Assembly (NCBI GenBank): GCA_013180625.2
Contig: SNVD02007172.1
Coordinates: 124,001 to 188,000, forward strand
Length of the DNA: 64,000 nucleotides
From: Boswellia sacra
Lineage: Eukaryota; Streptophyta; Magnoliopsida; Sapindales; Burseraceae
Reading direction: 5' to 3'
Shown here piece after piece: positions 11,238-21,302 of the stretch. The notes beneath the pieces are model-generated. The model was not told the DNA's origin. It was given only the letters and a program-made list of their open reading frames with translations, and ran no database searches. Within the stretch, counting starts at the first letter, position 1. The number at the start of each line of letters is the position of its first letter. A program made the position numbers and the translations under genes.

Positions 11238-11465
11238 AAGGCGTTTCAGCCGTTACTGGGCGTAAAACCAGAGGAAGATGTGAGCCACAATCACAACTAC
11301 TTGTATATTTAAATGTGTGTTGTTGTTGTCGAATTTTATTTTCTTCTTGTTTCGTTTGATTTGATTATCAATGTTGTTTTTTTGTTGTCATTGTTTGTTG
11401 ATTTTGTTTGTTTAATTTCAAGTTTTCTTTTTGACAAACCATATAACTACCCCATGTCGTAAGCA

Positions 11466-11720
11466 CACGTGGAGATGAGTGTGGAGGTTTTGTCAACCTC
11501 CGCCGAAAGTATATCTCTACTTTTCATGCTTCACGTGGGAGACAAGTGTGGCGGTTTTGTCAAACCCCGTCGAAAGTATATTTCCATTTTTCATGCTTCA
11601 CGTGGGAGACAAGTGTGTAGGTTTGTCAAACCTCGCCGAAAGCATATCTCATTTTTTCAAATCTTGGGGCGATAAATCTGCATCGAGCAACCCCCACCGA
11701 AATTATGTCCCCATGTGTCA
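11466..11720 (+). repeat. Tandem 66-67-bp repeats with a conserved hairpin
   Basis: Three clear units begin CACGTGG at 11466, 11532 and 11599, with a decayed fourth to about 11,720. Each has the same phrase GTGTGG, an inverted repeat around GTC, CGCCGAAAG and TTTTTCATGCTT. The hairpins are GGAGGTT-TTGTC-AACCTCC (11483-11501), GGTTT-TGTC-AAACC (11553-11566) and AGGTTT-GTC-AAACCT (11619-11633). Stem sequence varies while pairing is kept. The array lies 135 bp upstream of the LOG start. Confidence 0.8.
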
Positions 11721-11854
11721 AATCTGAGAGATTTACGTGTGTATATATCCATTCTGCATATATTCAAATGTCATTTTATAACCTGTCTTGCACTTCAATC
11801 GCATAATACCTAACGTGCATCATTGTCTTACACAAGTTTAGAGCACTTGTAGAA

Positions 11855-12504
11855 ATGGAGAAAACACCAATTCGGCGATTCCAAAATATATGCGGATTTT
11901 GTGGATCGCAATTTGGTAAAGATGGAGAGTTTACAACAGCAGCTCTTGATCTTGGTAGGACATTAGCTGCGAGGGGTATCCATTTGATTTATGGAGGGGG
12001 TAGTCTTGGGTTAATGAGGTGTGTGTCGACAGCTGCATCCTTAGGAGGAAGCAAAGTTCTCGGCATTATCCCTAAACCATTAGCTGTATGAGATATCGTA
12101 GGCAACACCATGGGGAAGAGTTACAGGTTTCTAGTATGCATGAGCGTATTGCACATATGATCATTAAATCTGATGCATTTATAGCTTTGCCCGGTGGTTA
12201 TGGTACATTAGAGAAGATATTTCAAATCACCTCTTGGGCACAGCTAAACATCCATCGGAAAACCATTGGTTTGTTAAATGTCAATAATTTTTTTGATGGT
12301 TTGTTGTCTTTTCTTGATCAAGCAGTAGAAAAAAACTTCATCTCACAGTCGGCGAGGCAAATCCTGGTTACAGCTTCAACTGCAAGGGAGTTAATTGACA
12401 AATTACAAGCATTCGTCTATTTGCCTGATCCAACAATATCTCGGATAGATTGGTTTGGAGAAGGCAATAAGAGGCATAAACTGGATTTAACGCTCCATCC
12501 GTAA
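11855..12504 (+). pseudogene. LOG-like: Intronless LOG (cytokinin riboside 5'-monophosphate phosphoribohydrolase) captured in element 1
   Basis: LOG enzymes remove ribose phosphate from cytokinin nucleotides to release active cytokinin in the cytosol. ATG 11855 opens a frame with the family's N-terminal nucleotide-binding features, CGFCGS and YGGGSLGLM, then VLGIIPK. A TGA at 12089-12091 fits CGA to TGA. The frame then shifts by one base in a G-run at 12112-12115. The second part holds MHER and PGGYGTLEK, so the conserved catalytic Arg and Glu region is present, although the residue after the motif Glu is Lys. It ends at 12504. The whole is 650 bp, about 216 codons, the normal family length. 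Plant LOG genes usually have several introns; none is present, and the copy lies in sense inside an LTR element. This indicates capture of a spliced transcript. Apart from the two breaks it is well preserved. Confidence 0.85.
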
Positions 12505-14504
12505 TCTCTATCTGTTGGTTTGCTTCATTTCGTTTGCTTTTTCTTTATTGTGTTTATTTGAGTTTTTTTATGTCATTTCTTTTGAGTTTTTTTTTTTCAG
12601 GTTGTTTCTTTCACCCCAGGTACTATTATCTTATCTTGGCTTTTAGAGTGGTGGCTTAAAAAGTTCAAGTTCTCTTGAAACGCATTCTGGATTTCTTTAA
12701 TCCATAATGGCTGAATAAGGAGGCTAACTTCTAAACCTTTTAGACCCATTCTAACTGACTTGTTTTTGTTTGCTGGCTTGTTGGACTTTGTTATTTTATG
12801 AGTAAGTTTAGTTTTATGTAATTTAGAAGTTGTTATGTGTTTTTGTCTTTATCAGTTTCGATTCAAAAAAAAATTGTGGAAAAACCTGAGAATGGCAGAA
12901 TATGGGGTTTCTTTAACCCTTGAAACGCATTCTCTCTAAATAAATTGTAGTTTGTTTATTTCATGTTATTTAAAGTGTCTTGTTTCTTGTTTTGTTCTTT
13001 CATAATAAAGGTATATAGGCTGGAAACCTTAAGTCTGCGGGCTACTGGTCCTAAGGATTGTTGAAATATACAATCTTGACTCAGGTGTAACAACGCCACG
13101 TACCTCTTTTCTTGCAGTTTGTGTGTCGATGATAAGATAATGATTGAATTAAGAATAACTCTTGGAAAATGATAAATGATGCATGGATCTGTGTGCTTGA
13201 ATGTTTATTGGTTTTCGCTTTGCTTTTGATTCCTTGCGCAACATTGAGCACTGAGCTATGATCACTGAGTTATTTGTTCACTTAGAGAAAGTTTATGTAA
13301 TTTAAATGTTTCTTCAGATTTCAATGAATTCTAGAACTTGTTTGATGGTCACTCAAGGCGAAATCCGAGACTGTGCAACATTGGGGAAATGATTTAGGCC
13401 ATCTTTGGACCGTTTGAGCCTTAATAGCCAACCTTGACTGAACTTGATCCCTAGTTACCCCTTTGAGCCTCTGTAAGCCTTTTTCTTTGTTAACTCACTA
13501 AAAGATTTCCTAACCTCAAATGAATTTGTTCCACACACTTTATCCCTTACCTATGAGCATGTAGATCATTCACAATTAAATTTTGTGCTATGTTCTGGTT
13601 TTGGGAAGTTAGAAGAGGTTGGAATGTGTCATGAGCAATGCAAGTGAGTTCCATTATGTTCAAAAAAAAAAGAAAAAAAGCCAATCTGTACTTATTGTCC
13701 ACATACTTACACATTGGGGACAAGGTGTTGTTTAAGTGTGGGGGAGGGGAAGTGTAAAAAAAAAAAGAAAAAGAAGAAAAAAAAGAAAAAAAAAGAAAAA
13801 AAAGAAAAAAAGAAAAAAAGAAAAAAAGAAAAAAAAGAGAACAAAAGAAGAAGAATAAGAGATCTATACCCTTAAGTGTTCTTAAAAGAATGAAACAACA
13901 AAGTGTGGGGGTGTAGTTTCTTTTTGTTTTCTGAAAAAAAAAAAAAGATTGAGTGTTCTAAATAAGTTTGGGGGAATAACTTGGTGAATTAAAATAAAGT
14001 TGTGTTATAGGGTTGAGCTCTACATAGTCTTGAATGATTTATGTGTTTGTGGGTGATTTGAGACAAAATATTATCCTTTATCATACCTTCACCCAAGCCA
14101 AACGTTACAAGCTTAATAAAGTCCTACTTGATCCTTGGTGTTGTGCATGTCTACATTAGTGGAGAGTAACTTGAAAAGCAAGCCGATGGAGTTCATTTAT
14201 ACACACATCTTCACTATTAAATATGATTCATTTTTATGCATAAACTCATCTGGGTTACAAGTGATTAGGTGAGAATGGCTCTACACACACACACTTGAGG
14301 AATTGAAGTGAAGCGAAACTAATCTTTGAGATGAAATTCTTGATCAAGTGCAATATTTTGAAGTTTTCCTTGGGTTATAATTAAGTACAATCTTTGAGGC
14401 CTATTTGCAAGATAAAGCATTAGTGTGTTTTAATTTTTCTCTGATTCTGTTTCGGTTTAGTTTTGTTTCGTATCATTTTAGTTGCTCGAGGACTAGCAAA
14501 GTCT
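12505..14504 (+). other. 3' non-coding region of element 1 with polypurine and poly-T tracts
   Basis: There is no coding frame. The phrase CTTGAAACGCATTCT is repeated at about 12,674 and 12,919. A GAAAAAA-type purine tract covers about 13,757-13,850. The phrase AAGTGTGGGGG or a close variant appears at about 13,733, 13,900 and 13,962, and again as the true polypurine tract at 14,505. Such a long untranslated stretch before the 3' LTR is common in Athila/Tat elements. Confidence 0.75.
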
Positions 14505-14519
14505 AAGTGTGGGGGAATT
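14505..14519 (+). other. Polypurine tract of element 1
   Basis: AAGTGTGGGGGAATT immediately precedes TGATAG, the start of the LTR. A purine-rich tract at this place primes plus-strand DNA synthesis in LTR retrotransposons. Confidence 0.8.
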
Positions 14520-15924
14520 TGATAGTTGTCTATTTACGTATTACTTTTGTATCAATTCGTCCATGTTTCTTTGCTATATTCCTTGGTATTTTTATGTTTT
14601 TGTGTGGTTTTGATGTTTGTAGGAGTTTTGAGCAACTTGCACAAAAATGGAGTAAAACCCTTCATTTTCACCTCTGCTAGTCAACCATCTTCTCGGATTT
14701 AATTGTATTGATATACAATGAACCCGATGACATATTATATACAGTTGGAAAGCTCTCGAAGTCTATTTCTGGAGAAATTTACGGTTTATAAATCCATTCA
14801 GTGTACCAAAAGTTCTAATCAAAACAGTGTGAGATGTATAGAAATATAATTCCACAAGTCACTGTAGCATGTATAATACGGGGCACTGTAGCAATTCACT
14901 GTAGCAGAGTATTTAAACACATTTTAGGTTTTATTTTCATAACTTGAAGAGGGGAGAACGTGGTAGAGGCTGCTGCTCTGGAATTCTTTCATCTCTTGGA
15001 GTTCTTGAAGGAGAAAGGAAGCTTGGAAAGAGGAAGAACTACAATCCAAAGAGAATTACATCAAATTTGCTAAGTTTTTCCTTCCCTTTCATTTTCTGGA
15101 ATGTCTCCATGTTGTATTGTATTTACCACGTTCTTAAACATGTGTAACTGAATCTGAATTGGTTGAGGGTGATTTCAAAGCCCTTGATATGGTTTTTGTG
15201 AGTTGATTGTGCAAGAAATTGTTATCCAATTCTCTAATTGAAGTTGCTTGTATTTTCCTATATCTAATGCTTATGATTGCTTGCTGATTGTATTTGGGTG
15301 GCCAACTGAATATAATCTGGTTGTTGTCTATTGCTAGACTAGAAATCTTGATCCGTAATTGTCTTGAATTTCTAATCATTAGTAACAAAATTGTGATCAG
15401 AGATTGCAATTGGAGAATACAACCTAAGTTAAATAATCCGAGCTTGTGTGTTTATTGCTTAGATCAACCTGTCTTTCTTTTCATAATGCTTCCATTGAAT
15501 TAAACTTAGAGAGCTTATTATAGGTTGTTTAATGGATAGAGATTAAATAAAGAACTTATTTTATTTAATAACAAAGTAAGGAAAGATTGGGGTAACAGAG
15601 CTTGTTGTTATCTACGGTTGATAACTTCAATGCTGTAATTGGATGACAATTCTATGTTAATTCACAAATTCATATCTTGTGGCAGAGAAAGAACCCTTAA
15701 CCAAGTGTCTCTCATTGATTTTTCACTCTATTTTACTTTGTGTTGTGTTATTGTGCATTTACATTAATATTTCATTTAGTTAATCCATCAACAAAACCCC
15801 CCCATTTATTCTGTTGTTGCTTTTGAATAACAAATTCAATTAGAATCAATCCTCGTGGGAACAATATCTACTTATCACTTTATTACTTGTGCGACTAGTA
15901 TACTTGCTAGTTTTGAACGCATCA
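14520..15924 (+). repeat. 3' LTR of element 1
   Basis: It begins TGATAGTTGTC right after the polypurine tract. The proposed end is GAACGCATCA at 15924, giving TG...CA ends and about 1.4 kb, a usual Athila LTR size. A phrase CCTCGTGGGAACAATATCTAC near the end matches the style of Athila LTR ends. The other LTR is outside the window, so neither the exact end nor a target duplication can be verified; an alternative end is CTTATCA at 15877. Confidence 0.7.
14860..14917 (+). promoter_or_regulatory. LTR promoter region with triple CACTGTAGCA and TATA-like box
   Basis: Three direct copies of CACTGTAGCA (14860-14869, 14884-14893, 14897-14906) are followed four bases later by TATTTAAA (14910-14917). 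A short repeated upstream element next to a TATA-like box is the expected layout for an LTR U3 promoter. Confidence 0.5.
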
Positions 15925-15936
15925 TCCCATATCATG

Positions 15937-16806
15937 TTTATATATGTTGTTTTCGTTTTCATGTTTTATGTGGTCATTCTCTTCTACCTAGAACCGAAAA
16001 TATATCAACTACTAGAGAAAGATGATAAGCATGTTAGTGGAGCAGAATATTGTTTTAATTTTCTATTTTAACTGAAATTTCAAAATTACAAGTATGAAAA
16101 ATGAGATCATGAAACCAAATAACATGCCAGTACCTTTAAAATTTAGTTTAATTCCACTTAGAAAACAACTGTTTCTATTAATTTGCTCTAAGCATAAAGC
16201 TGAATTGTCACATTTCACTCGCAAATGAAGGCAAGTCTGAGTTAGTTAAGTTGATGTTTGCACATCAAGCTTAAGAACAAAATCATAGTGAAGGCCAAGA
16301 ACCTATGCTCTGAAACATAAGTCATTTTTTTTAATACTTAAAACCTTCAAGAAGCCGTCAGCTACCAAAAATATACCATAATTACTTTTCGAAAAATTTC
16401 TGTCTATTAGGTTGGCTTTCTTCACACGTCCATATAAGGACACATTACCACATATCATATCTAGTTACTTCAAACCCAGGTGGCACCAAAGTTTAAGCAC
16501 ATGATGATTTAATAACTTTACCTATAAATGGATTCCATATGTCTCCCTGTCACACTTGTGTAGCCATAGATCTTCAGAATCTTCGTAATGTTGGCCAAAA
16601 CTATCCACCTAGTCCCCCGCAGACGCTAATTTGTTTATACCTGTTGTTTATGTTCCCATGCTTTATGTGATCACTGCGTCATAGCCAGAACCGGACATGT
16701 ATCAAATGCTAGAGAAAGATGATAAATGTGTTTGTGGCGACAGAATTTTGCATTTTTCAGTATTTCTATTTTAATTGAAATTCAAAATTACAAGTATGAG
16801 AACTGA
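15937..16806 (+). repeat. Diverged direct duplication of about 170 bp
   Basis: The segment at about 15,937-16,103 and the one at about 16,636-16,806 share a run of similar phrases in the same order, for example CTAGAGAAAGATGATAA and CAAAATTACAAGTATGA. In both, the first phrase could code for a similar short peptide (LEKDDK). No gene can be assigned. The first copy lies directly behind the 3' LTR of element 1. The sequence between the copies (16,104-16,632) shows nothing recognisable. Confidence 0.6.
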
Positions 16807-17366
16807 GACAAAACTGAATGTATATTTTGTTTAACTTAATTGGTAACTTAATTAATTAGGTATATAATTATTTTGTGCTAATTTGACTCTATGATATTAG
16901 TTATGCCATCTAGTTAATTCAATTAATTAACTATTAATTTATGAGTTTAATTAATACCTTCCCTTGAGGTAATTTGGTTTAATAACATTGGGAAAACAAA
17001 TATGAGAATTCGTTATAAACCTCATTGAAGTTTTAGACCTGCTCATGTCTGGACTCCAACTAACGAGTTCTGCTAGTTCCCACACTAACGACATATTGAA
17101 AACTATAGAAAAAATTGCACAGAAGCATGTTTGAAACAACCGATCCAAAAATCCCACCAAGAACACATTTTTACTTGTAATCCCAGTCTAATTCTCAAAC
17201 CAGGCAAACCCTAATTTGCAATGAGAAAACCTAATTGATTGAGAATGCATGGGAAGAATCATGACAATGGTAGAAAAATTTTCTCAACCTGCCAACAAAC
17301 TATAATGGAGAATTTCAAGACACCCTGGTGACGATTAAACCGTGTGATTAGTCATGAACTAGGGTA
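16807..17366. other. Intergenic sequence, nothing recognised
   Basis: AT-rich sequence with short open frames on both strands. None has a recognisable domain or codon pattern. Confidence 0.5.
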
Positions 17367-17374
17367 GTTGAATG

Positions 17375-18110
17375 TAGGGGTGGCAATTCGTGTTCGCGGG
17401 TCGTGTCGAGCTGTGACACAATAAGGATTGACCAGACACGAACACGACCCGTTTATTATTCGTGTCACTGTGACACGACATGAACACGACACGATTATTA
17501 AACGGGTAACACGACACGACATGCTAACACGAATAATAAACGGGTCGTAACCGTGTTAGACACGAACACGACCCGTCTAACACGATTAAGACACGTTTAC
17601 ATTATTGACACGATTATGACCCATTAACACGATTATGACACGTTACATAATTAGGTTTCTAATTTTTGTTAAATGACAAATATATCCTAAGTTTTAAAAT
17701 TTATTAGGTTTTTAAAATTCTGTTTTTATTTTAAAAGTTGGATATATGTAGGGACTAAAATGTTTAGTATTTTTAAATTTAATATGTAATCGTGTCAATA
17801 TTCGTGTTAATCGTGTTATCGTGTCAATCGTGTATATATGTATTCGTGTTACTCGTGTCATAATCGTGTTCGTGTCAACATTCGTGTTATCGTGTCAATC
17901 GTGTATAATATGTATTCATGTTACTCGTGTCATAATCGTGTCGTGTCATAATCGTGTTCGCGTGTTGAAGACTCTCAACCCGAACACGACACGATTATTA
18001 AACGGGTTGACATCTTCGACACGAACACGAATATACCAAAATCCAAACCCGCTTAAACCCGTGTCGTGTTAAGTCGTGTTCGCGTGTCGTGTCAAAAATT
18101 GTCATCCCTA
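17375..18110. mobile_element. Non-autonomous hAT element, CACGA-rich
   Basis: The ends TAGGGGTGGCAATT and AATTGTCATCCCTA are inverted repeats (12 of 14 match). A perfect 8-bp target duplication GTTGAATG flanks them (17367-17374 and 18111-18118), as expected for hAT transposons. The 736-bp interior is packed with GTGTCGTGTTCGTG-type motifs in direct orientation near the right end and inverted near the left, making much of the element one imperfect palindrome. No transposase is encoded. Confidence 0.93.
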
Positions 18111-18118
18111 GTTGAATG

Positions 18119-20184
18119 TTTTTATGGTAGATGATTGAGTTTGGTGATCAACGGCAAACAAAAACTTGTAGGGTATAACAGATCATTAGCTGTTGAGTCG
18201 ATGAAAGTGGTGGTGATATGGTTCACTTACTTGTAGTGTAAAATCATTTGCAATATTCTGATCTACATCAATATATGGATTAATAATAATGTGATTAAGG
18301 GTTGTGGAGACAAGAAATTATTTTATTGAAAAAAATAGTCGATGGAAGAGAATTATGAAATAATGAATTTTGAATTTATGTAAATTGACTTCTGTATATA
18401 AATATATATTAAAAAAGGGATGGGATATTTTGCCCTTTAATTTGTGTCATTAAAAAGATATTGCCCCTCTTTGTCCTCTAAGTAATGACTCCATCCATCA
18501 GATTAGATGTGCAAACAATAATTATCACACGTCACATTTCATATGATATCACTTTATAATAAGAGTTGTATTAGGGTACACATTAAATTATAAAAAAATA
18601 TATATTTTAATTAAAAAATTATTTTTTTCGAAGTCTGTGTTATAACTGTAAATGTATGAAAATGTGTGTATTTAGACAAAAACGCACACATTTTCATGAC
18701 CATTGTAATAAAAACTTGTAATTCTCTTGACTGAATAGACATATTTCAAATATGGATCACTTACATTAAAACAATGAGTTGATTTCATATAGGGAAAGAC
18801 ATTGACGAGACTTGGGTGGCCATTGGCATTCCATGTGCAGTGCCATAGGATGTCGTACATGAAGCATGTGCGCCGAAGCTACATCTGCTAGAGAAGCCAG
18901 ATAAGTGGACAAGATTTTGGTAACGTTGTCAATCTGGTGCTTATCACCACTCTGATCTCTACGTATATGAAAGAGAAAGTGAGTGATTGGTAAGTATGTG
19001 GTCGAGTTCTTTTTGTTATTAATTTTATATACGGACTTGTCTTTTAGAAATGGTTGATTTCGTAGCTCGATGGTTGCACAGAATATTTAATCGTTAAGAA
19101 GATATATTTTGTGAAGAAAATAAGAATGATAATATTTGTTTTTGGTACTTGACCAGAAACAGTAATTGGCATGCCATTTTGGAAATGACATCTGTGGTCG
19201 AGAATTTTTTGATTTCTGTGGGATGTCATGCCATCCACAATAATATGGAGGACGAAGGAGCTGCATATTTAAAGTCGAATAAAAACTTAATTAGCTAAGT
19301 AATTGTCACGACCGTCTTTAATTATATACGAGCGAATAAAATTATTGTTTTCTCAACAAATAATTTATGGTTATTGATCTAAGATTCCTTTTTGCTTTTT
19401 CTTTCCTTTTTTTTAGAAAATTCTTTTGATTTGAATGTCTAACTGGGTGGAAATATAAAAGAAATCAATTATAGCGAATATGAAAATTAATAGAAGAAGC
19501 AAACTTTGAGTAAGAGATTTGATTTTTTTAAGAATAAAAATAAAATGTTTTTTTCATATAAATTATTACAAGTACTTGCTGGTAAGCCTGCCAGTGGGGA
19601 ACTTCCTATTTAATTAAATGTTCTGAAAAAGGAATCAAGTTCATTAAAAAAAATAAAAAAATGGAAAAAAAAAAGGCTTTCCAAACTTAGCATGCGGAGG
19701 CAAAGAATGTCCTGAGAAATGTTAAAAACAAAGTTTTTCCTATTGAAAATATTATAAACTAAATAATCAAGAACCTCGCGTTAATTGGAAAATCTTTCTG
19801 AATTCACAGTACTCTTTTTTTTATTTCTATAGACAAGCCAACAAGTACACTACATGCAAAAAAGCAATTCAATGAGAATTATTTTGAGAGTAGTACAAGT
19901 ACCAATTTACCATAAACTACACATAAATATAGTAATTAAGCTCAAAGCCAGGGACCCATATATAAATAATGATTATTTAATAAATTAGATTGGATTAATT
20001 TGTTTAAATGAAGTAAACTAATTTTGGGTTTTCAGACAAAAAATAATTAGCGGTATTATTTTATGAACAAAACCCTTAATTGATCAATAATATAAGAAAG
20101 GAAGTCAAATATGATGAACATGAATGAGATAAAACATGCCGATTAAGCTATAGCATAATTGTCGGTTGCAAATTGTGTGACTAT
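18119..20184. other. Intergenic sequence upstream of terpene synthase copy A
   Basis: No gene is identified. Minus-strand frames around 18,790-18,960 and 19,060-19,245 read as plausible protein but match nothing I know. The block near 19,480-19,640 resembles blocks near 37,795 and 51,810, so it belongs to the duplicated unit that accompanies the terpene synthase copies. Confidence 0.5.
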
Positions 20185-20192
20185 TATATAAG
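20185..20192 (+). promoter_or_regulatory. TATA box of terpene synthase copy A
   Basis: TATATAAG lies 55 bp before the former ATG. Copies B (27304-27311) and C (40322-40329) have TATATAAT in the equivalent place, within a conserved upstream block containing AAACATGC. Confidence 0.55.
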
Positions 20193-20954
20193 AAATGAGC
20201 GTGAAGGCACTATCAGTCACATACTAAACGTTAATCTATATATACAATGTCTTTTTAAGTTTCAGCAGTCCCTACTCCCGAAAAAGTTGAGCAAAACATT
20301 ATTGGCCAATCAGCGTATTATCATCCTACCATTTGGGGAAATCATTTACTTTCATATGCTTCTCAACCTGTGGTATCTAATTCTTTTTATTAATTTGTTC
20401 TCAGCAATTTGTATGCGATCATTTTCATCTCGTAGTTTTGTATTTAATTGGTTCAAATGACCAGTTATATATGTAATCGTTATATTTTCCTCCCCAATAA
20501 ATATAGTTCTATTAAATATCCAACGCTCCAAATCACCAAGGACACATTCACTTACATAGGTATCTCAGTCTAGCCACTCAACATCCAGAAGCCAGCATGC
20601 ATTCAAAATAAACTTGCAAATATTGTTCTTTGTTTGTCCATAGAAGCAACAGATAAATGCTAGATTTGTCATCCATGAATGCTTATTTACAGAAAGAAAT
20701 TTTATATTTATTTTACAACACACTGTTGCTTACTTTGTCTGCCAAAATCTGGTCCACACCATCGATGCTGCGACTGAACGAGAATATAATGAACTGAAGC
20801 AACAAGTTAAGGCGGATGTTGATCTCAAGAATAGATGAGTATTGCGATAAGTTGAGATTAATTGATGCTGTTCAGCGCTTAGGAGTGGCTTACCATTCTG
20901 AGAACCAGATAGAGGATGAACTAGAGAAGCTATATCAAGATGATTGTAACGATA

Positions 20955-20959
20955 TCAAC
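20955..20959. other. Target-site duplication of the copia element (left copy)
   Basis: TCAAC here and at 26195-26199 directly abuts both outer LTR ends. Alignment with exon 2 of copies B and C shows that the exon continues smoothly when the element and one TCAAC are taken away. Confidence 0.88.
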
Positions 20960-21302
20960 ACTTGAAAAATAATACTCTCAGCTCACACAGTAACTTGAGT
21001 GAGCAGAATTCCATTTATGCAAAAACAGAATTACACGTGGTCAACATCAAGCATTCCAGCAGAGAATCTCCAATCAATGAGGAGATAATTGCTGACTCAT
21101 CAACCAGGGAAAATGTTCTAGAAACAATGCAGGAAGGATGCATACATATCCAGCTCATCCAGCTCATGACAGAAACGACAATAGCTAACCAGAAATTAAT
21201 GAGCTTGATCAAGACTAATAACAGAATTAACTGTCTAATACTAAGTCTAATACTAACTGAAATTAACTATCATAAGTGATTGATTAATGAGCTGCCTTAA
21301 CA
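20960..21302 (-). repeat. 3' LTR of the copia element
   Basis: The left copy on the plus strand; it is the 3' LTR because the element reads on the minus strand. The final 19 bp of the polyprotein frame, including its stop, lie inside it. A 105-codon open frame inside the LTR occurs in both copies and is not thought to be a gene. Confidence 0.93.

Larger units (their letters stand above)
1..15924 (+). mobile_element. Athila-lineage Ty3/gypsy retrotransposon carrying accessory genes (element 1), degenerate
   Basis: The order gag, protease, RT, RNase H, integrase, long 3' region, polypurine tract, LTR runs on the plus strand. Gag and pol sequences are of the Athila/Tat type. The 5' LTR and primer site lie before the window. 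The frame is broken many times: a stop at 18-20 in gag, shifts near 6,290, 6,800 and 7,730, a stop at 9179-9181 and a shift near 9,943. A CACTA transposon occupies 316-5327. About 4.4 kb separates the integrase end from the 3' LTR and holds a Cys-rich ORF, a hairpin repeat array and an intronless LOG copy. The element is not autonomous. The lineage is well supported; the right end of the LTR is less certain. Confidence 0.88.

Noticed and set aside
18672..19245. Possible minus-strand two-exon gene
   Set aside because: Two stretches read as plausible protein, but no start, splice sites or family could be supported.
20962..21279. 105-codon frame, repeated identically at 25853-26170
   Set aside because: It lies within the copia LTRs; its duplication is explained by LTR identity and nothing suggests translation.
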